Source: Pseudomonadota bacterium
GTDB taxonomy: Bacteria > Pseudomonadota > Gammaproteobacteria > Burkholderiales > Thiobacillaceae
Reading direction: 5' to 3'
Assembly: GCA_029558905.1 (NCBI GenBank)
Contig: JAKQCX010000024.1
Coordinates: forward strand, 1 to 64,000
DNA length: 64,000 nt
The notes under the pieces were generated by a model. That model made no database searches. It was given only the letters and a program-made list of their open reading frames with translations, and had not been told where the DNA came from. This document shows, piece by piece, positions 8,528 to 17,342 of the stretch. How positions within the stretch are numbered: position 1 is the first letter of the stretch; every line of letters starts with the position of its first letter. The translations under genes and the position numbers were made by a program.

Positions 8528-9933
8528 GTTCGGCCGGCCGGGTTCTGCCCGGGGTCTGCGCCACGCTGCTGGTCTTGTCGTGGGGCCTGTCCGCGCATCT
8601 GGCTTGGGCGGGGGAAGCCGTCCTTCCGGGCAGGTCCGCGCAGGACACGCCACGGCTGGTGTTGCCGGATTTTGCCGCCCTGGTGCGCAATCAGGGCGCT
8701 GCGGTGGTGAACGTGCGCGTGTTCCGTGAGCGCGCCGCCTCCGTCGCGGATGCGGCCCGACCGGCGGATACACCACTGCGCCTGCCCCGGGCAGCGGGCC
8801 TGGGTTCGGGTTTCGTGCTCACACCCGACGGCCTCATCCTCACCAATGGTCATGTAGTGGAGGGGGCGGAGAAACTGACGGTGCGCTTCGCCGACAAGCG
8901 GGAGCTGCCGGCCCGCATCGTGGGCGTGGATGCCCTGACCGACGTGGCGGTGCTCAAGGTGGAGGCGCGGAACCTACCCAGCGTTACCTTGGGGGACTCC
9001 TCCCGCCTGCAGGTGGGGCAGTGGGTGCTGGCCATCGGCGCCCCCCTTGGCTTGGAGCGCACCGCGACCCAGGGCATCATCAGCGCCCTGGGGCGCACCC
9101 TGCCCAACGACAGTTACGTACCCTTCATCCAGACCGATGTACCCATCAACCAAGGCAATTCCGGCGGCCCCCTGTTCGACCTGGAGGGTCGGGTGGTGGG
9201 CATCAATGCCCAGATCATCAGCAGCAGTGGCGGTTACATGGGCCTGTCGTTCGCCATCCCCATCAACACCGCCGTGGCCGTGGCGCGCCAGATCGTGGAG
9301 AAGGGCCGGGCCACACACGGCTGGCTGGGCGTCAGCACCCAGGAATTGAGCCTGGAGCTGGCCCAGGCCTATGGCCTGAGCGCTCCCCGGGGGGCCCTGG
9401 TGACGGAAGTGCGTCCACGGGGGCCGGCGGATCGGGCCGGCCTGCAGCCCGGTGACATCGTCCTGGCCCTGGACGATGCCCCGATCATCGACAGCGGTGA
9501 CCTGCCGCCCCGCATCGGCGCCAGCCATCCCGGCAGCGTGCATGCGCTTGCCGTGCTGCGGGAAGGCCGTCTGACCCACCTGCGGGTGACGGTGGGCGAA
9601 CTTGGGCGGGACAGTGAAGCGGACCGGCACGATCGATCCAATATCGTCGTGCTGCCTCTGGCCATCCGCGTGTCGGACCTGGATGCCGCCACACGGGAGG
9701 TCCTGGAGCTGCGGGCTGGCGTGCTGGTGGAGGAGGTGGGCGCCGGCCCCGCCGCCGAGGCCGGCATCCAGCCGGGAGATCTGCTGCTGCGTCTGGGCCA
9801 GGTTCCGCTGGACAACGCCGCCCGCTTGCGGGACCTGGCCGCTACCTTGCCTGCCGGTGTGCCCATCCCCCTACTGGTGCGGCGTCAGGACAGCAACACC
9901 TTCGTGACCTTATCCTTGCCCGCAGCCCGGTGA
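8524..9933 (+). CDS. DegP/HtrA-type periplasmic serine protease
   Basis: A 469-aa protein with a signal peptide ([19 protein letters not shown]). A trypsin-like domain has the full triad His110 (TNGHVV), Asp140 (LTDVAVL) and Ser213 (NQGNSGGPL). Two PDZ domains follow (near residues 280-370 and 380-465). It is the MucD/DegQ type and would degrade or refold damaged envelope proteins. The start is a GTG at 8524 that overlaps the hslU stop codon (GTGA), so translation is probably coupled. Co-transcription of an envelope protease with a cytoplasmic unfoldase suggests a shared stress response; that is inference. Confidence 0.9.
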   Translation: MSSAGRVLPGVCATLLVLSWGLSAHLAWAGEAVLPGRSAQDTPRLVLPDFAALVRNQGAAVVNVRVFRERAASVADAARPADTPLRLPRAAGLGSGFVLTPDGLILTNGHVVEGAEKLTVRFADKRELPARIVGVDALTDVAVLKVEARNLPSVTLGDSSRLQVGQWVLAIGAPLGLERTATQGIISALGRTLPNDSYVPFIQTDVPINQGNSGGPLFDLEGRVVGINAQIISSSGGYMGLSFAIPINTAVAVARQIVEKGRATHGWLGVSTQELSLELAQAYGLSAPRGALVTEVRPRGPADRAGLQPGDIVLALDDAPIIDSGDLPPRIGASHPGSVHALAVLREGRLTHLRVTVGELGRDSEADRHDRSNIVVLPLAIRVSDLDAATREVLELRAGVLVEEVGAGPAAEAGIQPGDLLLRLGQVPLDNAARLRDLAATLPAGVPIPLLVRRQDSNTFVTLSLPAAR

Positions 9934-9946
9934 GGAGGTGACCGGG

Positions 9947-11236
9947 CTAGCGGTACCGGCCGCCGGAACGATGCGTCCTGGCCGGGCGGCGTTCCGCGCT
10001 GGTGGGTCGCGCCGGGCCGCGCCCTGCGTTGCGCCCTCCGTCCCGCTGCAGATGCTCAGGGCTGCGCAACTGGATGGGCTGGGGGCGGGCATCGGGATCC
10101 GGCTCGAAACCGGAGACCACTTCCCGGGGCAGCTGCCGGCGGATGAGACGCTCGATGCCCCGCAGATAATCCAGCTCGTCCACGCACACCAGGGATATGG
10201 CCTCGCCTTCGGCTCCGGCCCGTCCCGTGCGGCCGATGCGGTGCACGTAATCCTCGGCCACATTCGGCAACTCGTAGTTCACCACGTGGGGCAGTTCGCT
10301 GATGTCGATGCCCCGGGCGGCGATGTCCGTGGCCACCAGCACCCGCAGACGGCCGCTCTTGAATTCGGACAGGGCCCGGGTACGGGCGCTCTGGCTCTTG
10401 TTGCCGTGGATGGCCAGGGCGCTGATGCCATCCCTGCACAGCTGCTCCGCAAGGCGGTTGGCACCGTGCTTGGTGCGCGTGAAGACCAGCACCCGGAACC
10501 AGTCGTGCCGCTGTATGAGGTGGCTGAGCAATTGCCGCTTCCGATCCCGGTCCACGCTGTAGACCCGCTGAGCCACGGTGTCGGCAGTGGCATTGCGTCG
10601 CGCCACCTGGATACTGGTCGGTTTGTTCAATAACCGATCCGCCAGGGCCTTGATGTCGTCGGAAAAGGTGGCGGAAAAGAGCAGGTTCTGGCGATCGCGC
10701 GGCAGCAGGGCCAGCACCTTGCGGATGTCGTGGATGAAGCCCATGTCCAGCATGCGGTCCGCTTCGTCCAGCACCAGGATCTCCACACCGGACAGATCGA
10801 TGGTTTTCTGCCCCGCGTGATCCAGCAGGCGTCCCGGGGTGGCCACCAGGATGTCCACCCGGCTGCGCAGGCGCTGGATCTGGGGGTTGATGCCCACACC
10901 GCCGAACATGACCATGGAACTGAGACGGCTGTGGCGGCCGTAGATCCGTACGGACTCTTCCACCTGGGCCGCCAGTTCCCGCGTGGGGGTGAGAATCAGT
11001 GCCCGCAGCGGGGGATGGCCCCCCCCTTGTCGTGGGGTGCGTGCCATGAGGCGCTGCAGGATGGGCAGCACGAAACCGGCGGTCTTGCCGGTGCCGGTCT
11101 GGGCCCCGGCCAGCAGGTCGCCTCCGGCCAGGATGGCGGGAATGGCCTGCTGCTGGATGGGGGTGGGGGTGGTGTAGCCGTGCTCATGCACGGCGCGCAC
11201 GATTTCCTCGGCCAGGCCGAGTTCGGAAAAGTGCAT
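9947..11236 (-). CDS. rhlE: DEAD-box RNA helicase RhlE
   Basis: A 429-aa helicase with the Q motif ([11 protein letters not shown]), motif I (AQTGTGKT), Ia (PTRELAAQ), II (DEAD), III (SAT) and VI (HRIGRTGR). A basic Arg/Gly-rich tail (residues ~385-429) lies where RhlE proteins bind RNA. It probably helps ribosome maturation or RNA turnover. It converges on the HtrA gene with a 13-bp gap. Confidence 0.92.
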   Translation of the reverse strand: MHFSELGLAEEIVRAVHEHGYTTPTPIQQQAIPAILAGGDLLAGAQTGTGKTAGFVLPILQRLMARTPRQGGGHPPLRALILTPTRELAAQVEESVRIYGRHSRLSSMVMFGGVGINPQIQRLRSRVDILVATPGRLLDHAGQKTIDLSGVEILVLDEADRMLDMGFIHDIRKVLALLPRDRQNLLFSATFSDDIKALADRLLNKPTSIQVARRNATADTVAQRVYSVDRDRKRQLLSHLIQRHDWFRVLVFTRTKHGANRLAEQLCRDGISALAIHGNKSQSARTRALSEFKSGRLRVLVATDIAARGIDISELPHVVNYELPNVAEDYVHRIGRTGRAGAEGEAISLVCVDELDYLRGIERLIRRQLPREVVSGFEPDPDARPQPIQLRSPEHLQRDGGRNAGRGPARPTSAERRPARTHRSGGRYR

Positions 11237-11298
11237 GCAAACTCCAGTGATCTCGTCCCGTGCCTCCGGAAAAGGGGCGTGCCTGCCTGGACGTGAGG

Positions 11299-11334
11299 AA
11301 AAAAATCACGGCGGCCAGGCCCTGGCCGCCGTGA
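11299..11334 (-). terminator. intrinsic terminator of the OmpA-like gene
   Basis: A 14-bp perfect inverted repeat lies at 11306-11319 and 11321-11334 (5' arm TCACGGCGGCCAGG). Read leftward it is followed by a run of Ts (the A-tract at 11299-11304). It starts 30 nt after the stop codon of the OmpA-like gene and points the right way to end that transcript. It is the clearest rho-independent terminator in the window. Confidence 0.85.
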
Positions 11335-11364
11335 GTCGCATCATAACAAGACCGGCGTATATGC

Positions 11365-12504
11365 CTATTCAGGCGTGATTTCCACCCGGCGGTTGGGCGC
11401 CAGGCATTCCCGCGTGATGGGGTTGTTCCGGCCCTTGCAGTACTTGACCGGGTCGCTGATGCCCAACCCCTGGATACGGATGTCCCGGGCATCCTTGCCC
11501 TTGGCCACCAGGTAGTCCCGGGCGGCCTTGGCCCGGCGTATGGACAGTTCCAGGTTGTAGGCCTCACGTCCCAGACGGTCGGCATGGCCGGTGATCAGCA
11601 CCGGCATGCCCACCGGGGCCTGTGCCAGCCATTCCTCCAGGGTCTGGCGGCCCACAGCGGTGAGCTCCGCGCTGTCGAACTCGAAATAGGCCTTCATGTC
11701 GGGCACACCGGCAAGGGGGAGCTCAGACGTGACTTCCTGTGGCACAGGCACTCCGACGGCCTGTGGTGTGGGCGCCTCGACGGCCTGGGATGTGGGCGCC
11801 TCGACGGGCGCAGGCGTGGGGGCTTCGGCAGCCTGGGCCTGAGGCTGGCCGGACACGGGTGCTGGGGCTGGCTCCGGCGTCGTGGGCGGCGTGGCCACCG
11901 CGACGGGGGCCGGTACGGCCTCGGTCGCGGGTTGGTGTACCGTATCGTCGACAGCTTGCGGCACGGGCGGGGGTGTGACCGGAGCGGGCAGGGCCGACGG
12001 TGCCTCGGTGGCCCCGGGCACGGCGGCCGCCGGAGTCGACGCGGGGCCTGGCACCGGGGTCATTGCAAGCCGTGGCAAGGGCGCCGGCGCGGGCATGGCG
12101 ATATAGGGCCACTGGGGCGCGGCCAGCGCATGGGCGGGATACCGGGGCAACTGGCATTGCGCGATCTGCTCGGGGGTCCACTGCAACGAGGGCCACTGCA
12201 ACGAGGGCGGAGTGTAGGCAGGCCAGCGGGTTGGGGGTAGTCCGGGCAGGAGGCCCTGCGCGAGTTGCGGAAAGGGACAGCCTGCGGGCATGACCTTCAG
12301 GGGTGGGCTCGAAACATCACGGCATGCGGCCGGGGGACCCATGAGGGCCACCGGCACGCACAGATTGAGGCCCGGCGCCACGGACAGGCAGCTCTGGCTA
12401 TAGGCGTGCACGACGGTCCTGCCGCAGTCTTCGGCGGCCAGGGCATTGAGAGCCAGCGCGCAGCCTGTGGCAATCAGGCTCGGGGTAAGGATGCGTGCAT
12501 GCAT
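11365..12504 (-). CDS. OmpA-family protein with Pro/Ala-rich linker
   Basis: A 379-aa protein. A signal peptide (residues 1-24) precedes a Cys-containing N-terminal region and a long Pro/Ala-rich linker (~130-265). The C-terminal OmpA-like peptidoglycan-binding domain (~267-379) has YFEFDSAEL, LITGHADRLG and NRRVEITPE. It probably tethers the outer membrane or a secreted assembly to peptidoglycan. Six Cys in the N-terminal ~115 residues suggest disulfides. The linker has 8-residue repeats (VEAPTSQA/VEAPTPQA) and a PSLQW doublet. A promoter and terminator both fit this gene alone, so it is monocistronic. Confidence 0.8.
   Translation of the reverse strand: MHARILTPSLIATGCALALNALAAEDCGRTVVHAYSQSCLSVAPGLNLCVPVALMGPPAACRDVSSPPLKVMPAGCPFPQLAQGLLPGLPPTRWPAYTPPSLQWPSLQWTPEQIAQCQLPRYPAHALAAPQWPYIAMPAPAPLPRLAMTPVPGPASTPAAAVPGATEAPSALPAPVTPPPVPQAVDDTVHQPATEAVPAPVAVATPPTTPEPAPAPVSGQPQAQAAEAPTPAPVEAPTSQAVEAPTPQAVGVPVPQEVTSELPLAGVPDMKAYFEFDSAELTAVGRQTLEEWLAQAPVGMPVLITGHADRLGREAYNLELSIRRAKAARDYLVAKGKDARDIRIQGLGISDPVKYCKGRNNPITRECLAPNRRVEITPE
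11767..11807. repeat. 24-bp direct repeat in the OmpA-like linker
   Basis: The 17-mer TGTGGGCGCCTCGACGG occurs at 11767 and again at 11791, 24 bp apart. It encodes 8-residue units of the Pro/Ala linker, consistent with linker growth by slippage. Confidence 0.6.
12178..12207. repeat. 15-bp tandem repeat (two copies) in the OmpA-like gene
   Basis: The unit CCACTGCAACGAGGG occurs twice in a row. It encodes the repeated pentapeptide PSLQW on the minus strand. Confidence 0.6.
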
Positions 12505-12563
12505 GATGTCCTCGATGTAGGCGTCGGGCCGTCGTCCCCGGCCCGAAGTTGAAGTGCGCGTAC

Positions 12564-12592
12564 TTTATGTCTTGCCTGGCCTCTCCGGTCAA
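12564..12592 (-). promoter_or_regulatory. sigma-70 promoter of the OmpA-like gene
   Basis: Reading leftward, TTGACC (12592-12587) and CATAAA (12569-12564) are separated by exactly 17 bp. Transcription would begin near 12556, giving a leader of about 50 nt before the ATG at 12504. This is one of the few places in the window with both hexamers recognisable. Confidence 0.5.
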
Positions 12593-12782
12593 GCCCGGCG
12601 TGAGGCTGGACGATGAAAATCGAAGGCCGGCGTGCAGGATACGCCCTGGGAAAGCGGACCGTGCGTGGTCCTATGCGTCCCGTGCACGTGTGGCGATGGC
12701 CCGTGGCAGACGGGTTGCCCAGGATACGCCTTCGCGCGACCATGATGCGCTTCATCGCCACTGGACCCCCGTCGTGTCGGCC

Positions 12783-13913
12783 ATGTTCTTGCTGGTATTC
12801 CTTCTGCTTTATGGTGGCCTGCAGGCCTATGTGGCCCGCAAGGCACAGATCGCCTTCGGCCTGATGCGGCGTTCGCGCCTGGTGGCATGGGCCTGGGCGG
12901 GATTCATGACCGTGGCGCCACTGCTGCTCTGGCCGCTGGAGCGCTGCGATTGCCGGCTGCTGGTGGGGACCCTGGCGGCGGTGGTCTATGGCTGGATGGG
13001 TGCGAGCTTCCTGTTCTTCTGCCTGGGTCTGCTGCTGGATGCCTGGCACGTGCTGGCCCGCCATCTGCGCCTGCCCGTGGCCAGCCCCCGACACGCCTTT
13101 CTGATGGTGGCCCTGGCGGTGCTGGTGCTCACCGTCCATGGCATCCATGAGGCTCTCAACCCTCGGGTGCGCTGGGTGAGGATCGTCAGCGACAAGCTGC
13201 CGGCCGAGGCGGGGTCCATCCGTATCGCCTTGATCTCCGATGTGCATTTGGGTGTGACCATGGGGCCGCGCCGTCTGCCCACCGTACTGGAGCCCATCCA
13301 GGCCCTGAAACCGGATCTGCTCATTTCCGTGGGTGACCTGGTGGACGGGGGTGCCGTGCATCTGGAGGGGGCCGCGGCCCGCTTCGCGGCCATCCAGCCC
13401 CGTTATGGCAAGTACGCGGTACTGGGTAACCACGAGCAGTACCAGGGTCTGAAACTGTCCCTGGACTTCCATGAGCGGGCGGGCTTTCGCGTGCTGCGGG
13501 CCGAGGCCCTGGAGGCGCTCCCGGGTCTGGTCATCGCCGGCGTGGACGACCCGGGCCGGGGCGGCCCTGGATTGGTGTCTCCCAAGGGGGAGGACAGCAC
13601 CGACGACGGCGCCACGCTCGCACGCGTGCCGTTGGACAAATTCGTCATCTTCCTCAAGCACCAGCCCATTCCACCCGAGCAAGGGCGAGGGCATGTTGAT
13701 CTGCAGCTTTCCGGTCACACCCATGGTGGCCAGATCTACCCCTTCTACTGGCTCACCCGCCTGCGCTATGACTATGGCCCGGGCCTGCACGCCCTGGAGG
13801 GTGGTGGGCAGCTCTACCTGAGCCCGGGCACGGGCACCTGGGGGCCACCCATGCGGGTGCTGGCGCCGGCCGAGATCACGCTGATCGAGCTGGTCCCGGC
13901 CCGATATCGCTAG
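12783..13913 (+). CDS. membrane-anchored metallophosphoesterase (YkuE/YaeI type)
   Basis: A 376-aa protein with about four N-terminal membrane helices (residues 1-130). A calcineurin-like phosphoesterase domain follows with all metal-ligand motifs: ISDVHLG, SVGDLVDGG, GNHEQY, LKHQP and SGHTHGGQIYP. The substrate is unknown; relatives hydrolyse lipid or nucleotide phosphoesters. The start at 12783 begins right at the first helix. In-frame alternatives upstream (GTG 12774, ATG 12696) would add a basic N-terminal extension, and no clear ribosome binding site decides between them. Confidence 0.82.
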   Translation: MFLLVFLLLYGGLQAYVARKAQIAFGLMRRSRLVAWAWAGFMTVAPLLLWPLERCDCRLLVGTLAAVVYGWMGASFLFFCLGLLLDAWHVLARHLRLPVASPRHAFLMVALAVLVLTVHGIHEALNPRVRWVRIVSDKLPAEAGSIRIALISDVHLGVTMGPRRLPTVLEPIQALKPDLLISVGDLVDGGAVHLEGAAARFAAIQPRYGKYAVLGNHEQYQGLKLSLDFHERAGFRVLRAEALEALPGLVIAGVDDPGRGGPGLVSPKGEDSTDDGATLARVPLDKFVIFLKHQPIPPEQGRGHVDLQLSGHTHGGQIYPFYWLTRLRYDYGPGLHALEGGGQLYLSPGTGTWGPPMRVLAPAEITLIELVPARYR

Positions 13914-13964
13914 AATGGCCGGGCGGGCGATCCGATCTCAACGAATCTTTCTCCGGCCGCCCGG
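13911..13964 (+). promoter_or_regulatory. putative -10 box and leader hairpin before the Cys-rich lipoprotein
   Basis: TAGAAT at 13911-13916 overlaps the stop of the phosphoesterase gene. It is followed by an 8-bp inverted repeat (CCGGGCGG at 13919-13926, CCGCCCGG at 13957-13964) with a 30-nt loop. The hexamer could start the lipoprotein transcript and the repeat would then fold in its leader. No -35 match or T-run is seen. Confidence 0.25.
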
Positions 13965-13997
13965 TCTGAAGTTGTGAGTATCCCGATGGAGCCAGCC

Positions 13998-14555
13998 ATG
14001 CTTCCTGCCTCGCGCCCTCTCCTGTTGATGGGTGTCACCCTGTTGCTGGTCGCCTGTGCCACGCCCCGTTACGAGACCGTGACCCGCTTCGAACCGCCCA
14101 CCGATGCTGCGGGTGTGGCTTGCCTGAGGCGCTGCGAGGCAAGCCTGGACGCCTGTCGCGCGGACTGCCTGGCTGCCTGGCAGCGCTGTACGGCGGCCTT
14201 GGAGTCCCAGGTGGATGCGCGATACGCCCAGGCCCTCAAGGCCTACGCCGAGGAACTGCGTCAGTATCGCCTGGATTTGGACCGTTACGAGTGGGACATG
14301 TGGTTTGGCTGGGGTCGTGGTCCGTGGGATCTGTGGTATTCCCCCTGGTCCTATCGCCCCTGGCCCATGTATGTGCCCACGACCATGGCGCCCCGGGATC
14401 CGCCCTCCCGGGAAGCGGTGCGTGACAGCCTGTTCAAGAGCCAGTGCGAGGGTGACTGTGGTTGTCAACTCAAATACGGGGACTGCTTCCAGGCTTGTGG
14501 TGGCCGCCTGGTAAGCGAGACACGCTGCGTGGCCAACTGCCCGGCCGACAAATGA
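13998..14555 (+). CDS. Cys- and Trp-rich lipoprotein of unknown function
   Basis: A 185-aa protein with a lipoprotein signal (LLLMGVTLLLVAC, lipobox LVAC). The mature part has two cysteine clusters (CLRRCEASLDACRADC... and CEGDCGCQ...CFQAC...CVANC). Between them lies an aromatic segment rich in Trp, Tyr and Pro (from YEWDMWFGWG to PWPMYV). I do not recognise the family. The spacing of Cys (C-x3-C-x7-C-x3-C) suggests paired disulfides on a helical hairpin. ATG 13998 is chosen because GGAG lies 6 nt upstream; ATG 13986 is possible. It converges on the GST gene. Confidence 0.7.
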   Translation: MLPASRPLLLMGVTLLLVACATPRYETVTRFEPPTDAAGVACLRRCEASLDACRADCLAAWQRCTAALESQVDARYAQALKAYAEELRQYRLDLDRYEWDMWFGWGRGPWDLWYSPWSYRPWPMYVPTTMAPRDPPSREAVRDSLFKSQCEGDCGCQLKYGDCFQACGGRLVSETRCVANCPADK

Positions 14556-14558
14556 GCC

Positions 14559-15170
14559 TTACGCATCGTGCAGGCCTTCGGCGTGCATGGCTGCCCTTAC
14601 GGCGGGGCGGCTGGCGATGCGCGCCAGATATTCCTGCAGGTTGGGCCAGCGCCCCAGGTCGATGCCGAACAGACTGCACCAGCCCAGCACGGTGAAGAGG
14701 TAGGCATCGGCAATGCTGAAGTTCTCGCCCATGAGATAGGGTTGCGTGCCCAGTCGCTGGCTCAGCCAGGTGGCGCGCTTCTCGAAGAGGGCGAGCAGGT
14801 GGCTTTTCCACTCGGGTGTCATGCCTGGGTTGAACAGGGCCCCCAGGGTCTTGTGCAGTTCCGTGGCGATGAAGTTCAGCCATTCCATCTGCCGGTAACA
14901 CTCCAGGCCGCCGGCGAGGGGTGACAGCCGTGTGGAAGGTTTCAGATCAGCCAGGTATTGCAGGATGACCACGTCCTCGGTGAGCACCTCACCGTTGTCC
15001 AGGCGCAGGGCGGGTACATAGCCCTTGGCATTGACCCGCAGGTAGTCTTCCCCGCTGGCTGTGGTCTTGCTGGCCAGGTCCACCCGTTCCAGTTCGAAGT
15101 CGTAACCCGCTTCGCGCAGCACGATGTGGGCGGCCATGGAGCAGGCACCAGGGTAGTAATAGAGTTTCAT
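14559..15170 (-). CDS. beta-class glutathione S-transferase
   Basis: A 203-aa protein. The N-terminal thioredoxin-like domain starts MKLYYYPGACSMAAHIVL, with Cys10 in the place of the beta-class active-site cysteine. GYVPAL (cis-Pro) and LTEDVVILQYL (Glu for glutathione) follow. The all-helical C-terminal domain contains the N-capping box FSIADAYLF. It would conjugate or reduce substrates with glutathione in the cytoplasm. Confidence 0.9.
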   Translation of the reverse strand: MKLYYYPGACSMAAHIVLREAGYDFELERVDLASKTTASGEDYLRVNAKGYVPALRLDNGEVLTEDVVILQYLADLKPSTRLSPLAGGLECYRQMEWLNFIATELHKTLGALFNPGMTPEWKSHLLALFEKRATWLSQRLGTQPYLMGENFSIADAYLFTVLGWCSLFGIDLGRWPNLQEYLARIASRPAVRAAMHAEGLHDA

Positions 15171-15334
15171 GCGGGCTCTCCTGTAGGCTTTGGCGGGGGG
15201 ACAGACCTTCTCCTACTAGCCGCAAGTATCCCTTAATGCAAGCACTCGGGTAGGTGCGCGTGCATGTTTTTTCGCTTGCACACACCCATCCCTGGAGGCA
15301 ACACTTTGCCTTCATTCCAACGCGGGCAAGAACC

Positions 15335-15934
15335 ATGCATCCTCTCCAGCTCCAGCGACGCCTTCATCTTCCTTCCTTAACCCATGTATTGCTGCTCATG
15401 CTGCTGGTACTGTCCTGGCCGGGTCCGGCTCGGGCGGCAGACGAGAGCGCGGATGCCTTCGACGAGGCCACCATCCTGAAGGAGGCCAAGGAGTTTTTCG
15501 GCGAGGCCACCGAAGGTCTGGGCATGGCGGTGGAGAAGGCCTTCCGCGAGCACGGCCGGCCCAATGGCTACATCAAGGGCGAGGAAATATCCGGTGCCAT
15601 CACCGTCGGCCTGAGCTACGGCAAGGGTGAGATCATCCTAAAGAACGGCGGCAAGGCCGCTGTGTACTGGCAGGGACCGTCCGTGGGTTTCGATCTGGGT
15701 CTGAATGCCTCCAAGGTCTTTACCCTGGTCTACAACCTGCCCAATCTGGATGCCATCTACCAGCGTTATCCCGGCGTGGATGGCAGTCTGTACTTCGTGG
15801 CGGGCGTGGGCATGAACTACCAGAAGCGGGGCGACACGGTGCTGGCCCCCATCCGTCTGGGCGTGGGCTGGCGCACCGGCGCCAGCGTGGGCTACCTGCA
15901 TTACACCCGGAGTCGGCGCTATTTCCCGCTGTGA
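15335..15934 (+). CDS. EipA/DUF1134 family envelope protein
   Basis: A 199-aa secreted protein. A long signal sequence ends near GPARAAD. The DUF1134 domain follows with GYIKGEEISGAITVGLSYGKG, SVGFDLGLNASKVF and YQRYPGVDGSLYFVAGVGMNYQ. In Brucella the family member EipA is periplasmic and supports cell-envelope integrity. The ATG at 15335 starts just before the signal peptide; the longer frame upstream has no good ribosome binding site. Confidence 0.8.
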   Translation: MHPLQLQRRLHLPSLTHVLLLMLLVLSWPGPARAADESADAFDEATILKEAKEFFGEATEGLGMAVEKAFREHGRPNGYIKGEEISGAITVGLSYGKGEIILKNGGKAAVYWQGPSVGFDLGLNASKVFTLVYNLPNLDAIYQRYPGVDGSLYFVAGVGMNYQKRGDTVLAPIRLGVGWRTGASVGYLHYTRSRRYFPL

Positions 15935-15978
15935 GCCCGCCCACCCGGCGGATGCCTGCAGGGCAGGCAGACGTGGAT

Positions 15979-16476
15979 TCAGAGGCGGATGGGGCGATCG
16001 GTGAGTTCGTTCACGTCCTCCCGCCAGCGAGGATAGAAGATCTCCAGCTGCCGGCTGACGCTGGCGATGGCATGCAGCATGCCTTTCTCCCAGGCGCCGT
16101 TGCGGAAATGGGCCGTCAGCTCGCGGCTCAGGTCCTGCCAGATGCGGGGGTCCACCTGCGCGGCCACGCCCCGGTCGGCCACGATCTCCACGTCCCGGTC
16201 CGCCAGCAGCAGATAGATGAGCACGCCATTGTTGGCCATCGTGTCCCATACCCGCTGCCAGGCGAACACCTCCAGGGCACGCTCCCGCGCGGTCTGCCCC
16301 GTCAGCAGGGGCAACAGGTCCAGGGCGGTTTCCACCGCCACGCGGATCTCGCCGTGATGCCTGGCCTCGGCACGCAGGATGGCCGTTTCGATACGCGCCA
16401 TGCACGCCCGGGGAAAGTGGCGATAGGACACCCAGCCAGGGGTAAACAGGTGTCTGAGGGTGCGCAGGATTTGCAT
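15979..16476 (-). CDS. TPM domain protein, cytoplasmic or membrane-associated
   Basis: A 165-aa protein resembling the TPM_phosphatase (PF04536) domain: AIARIE-like start, GEIRVAVE strand, VWDTMANNGVLIYLLLADRDVEIVADRGV core. It lacks a signal peptide and membrane anchor. It is the last gene of a three-gene set with another TPM protein and lemA, with only a 14-bp gap to the previous gene. Function is unknown; TPM/LemA pairs are linked to envelope maintenance. Confidence 0.7.
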   Translation of the reverse strand: MQILRTLRHLFTPGWVSYRHFPRACMARIETAILRAEARHHGEIRVAVETALDLLPLLTGQTARERALEVFAWQRVWDTMANNGVLIYLLLADRDVEIVADRGVAAQVDPRIWQDLSRELTAHFRNGAWEKGMLHAIASVSRQLEIFYPRWREDVNELTDRPIRL

Positions 16477-16490
16477 GAGTATCTATCCGT

Positions 16491-17333
16491 CTACCAGCGG
16501 CCCGAGGCACCGCCGCCGCCAAAGCCACCGCCACCGCCGGAGTAGCCACCCCCTGAGGTACCACCGCCGAATCCACCCCCGCCGCCGCGATAGAGACCAC
16601 CACCGACATGTCCCGCCAGGGTGAGGAAGAAGACGAGGATGGCGAACAGACAGGCCACCAGCAGGCTGCCCAGGATCCACCAGCCCGCGACCAGGGCCAG
16701 GCCCGATGCCAGACCCGCACCCACCAGCCGGCCCATCAGGCGGCGCAGCAGGCCACCCACCACGAAGACGAAAAGCAGTGCCAGGGGCAGGGCATCCTCG
16801 AGAAAGAGCCTGCCGCTCTGGCCCTGGCCCTGCGCGCGGGGAGCGGGCAGGGCCTCGCCGCGCACCAGGGCCATGAGCGCCTCGACGCCGGCCTCCACGC
16901 CAGCTGCGAGATCCCCGCCGCGGAAGCGGGGCAGGATGACGTCATCGATGACACGCTTGGCCACGGCGTCGGGAATCACTCCCTCCAAGCCATAGCCCAC
17001 CTCGATGCGCAGGGCCCGATCCTGCGTGGCCACCAGCAACAGTACGCCGTCGTCCACGCCCTTGCGTCCCAGTTTCCAGGCCTCGGCCACGCGCATGGCG
17101 TATTGCCCGATGTCCTCCGGCCGGGTGCTGGGCAGCAGCAGCACCGCCAGTTGGCTGCCCTTCTCCGCCTCGAAGGCGGCCAGCCGTGCCTCCAGGGCCT
17201 GGCGTTGCACATCGGTCAGGACGTGGCTCAGGTCGGTGACGCGCGCGGCGAGGGCCGGCACCGGAACCTGCGCCCAGACCGGGCCCGCCAGCGCCAGGCA
17301 GAGGACGAGAAAGACCCACAGGGGCCGCGGCAT
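16491..17333 (-). CDS. TPM domain membrane protein (YgcG type) with glycine-rich tail
   Basis: A 280-aa protein. A signal peptide ends near VWAQ. A periplasmic TPM domain follows (residues ~30-165: VTDLSHVLT, LLLPSTRPEDIGQYAMRVAEAW, VDDGVLLLVATQDRALRIEVGYGLEG). Two or three membrane helices come next and then a low-complexity glycine tail. This order is typical of YgcG-like proteins. It sits 9 bp downstream of lemA. Confidence 0.85.
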   Translation of the reverse strand: MPRPLWVFLVLCLALAGPVWAQVPVPALAARVTDLSHVLTDVQRQALEARLAAFEAEKGSQLAVLLLPSTRPEDIGQYAMRVAEAWKLGRKGVDDGVLLLVATQDRALRIEVGYGLEGVIPDAVAKRVIDDVILPRFRGGDLAAGVEAGVEALMALVRGEALPAPRAQGQGQSGRLFLEDALPLALLFVFVVGGLLRRLMGRLVGAGLASGLALVAGWWILGSLLVACLFAILVFFLTLAGHVGGGLYRGGGGGFGGGTSGGGYSGGGGGFGGGGASGRW

Positions 17334-17342
17334 GGAGTGCGC

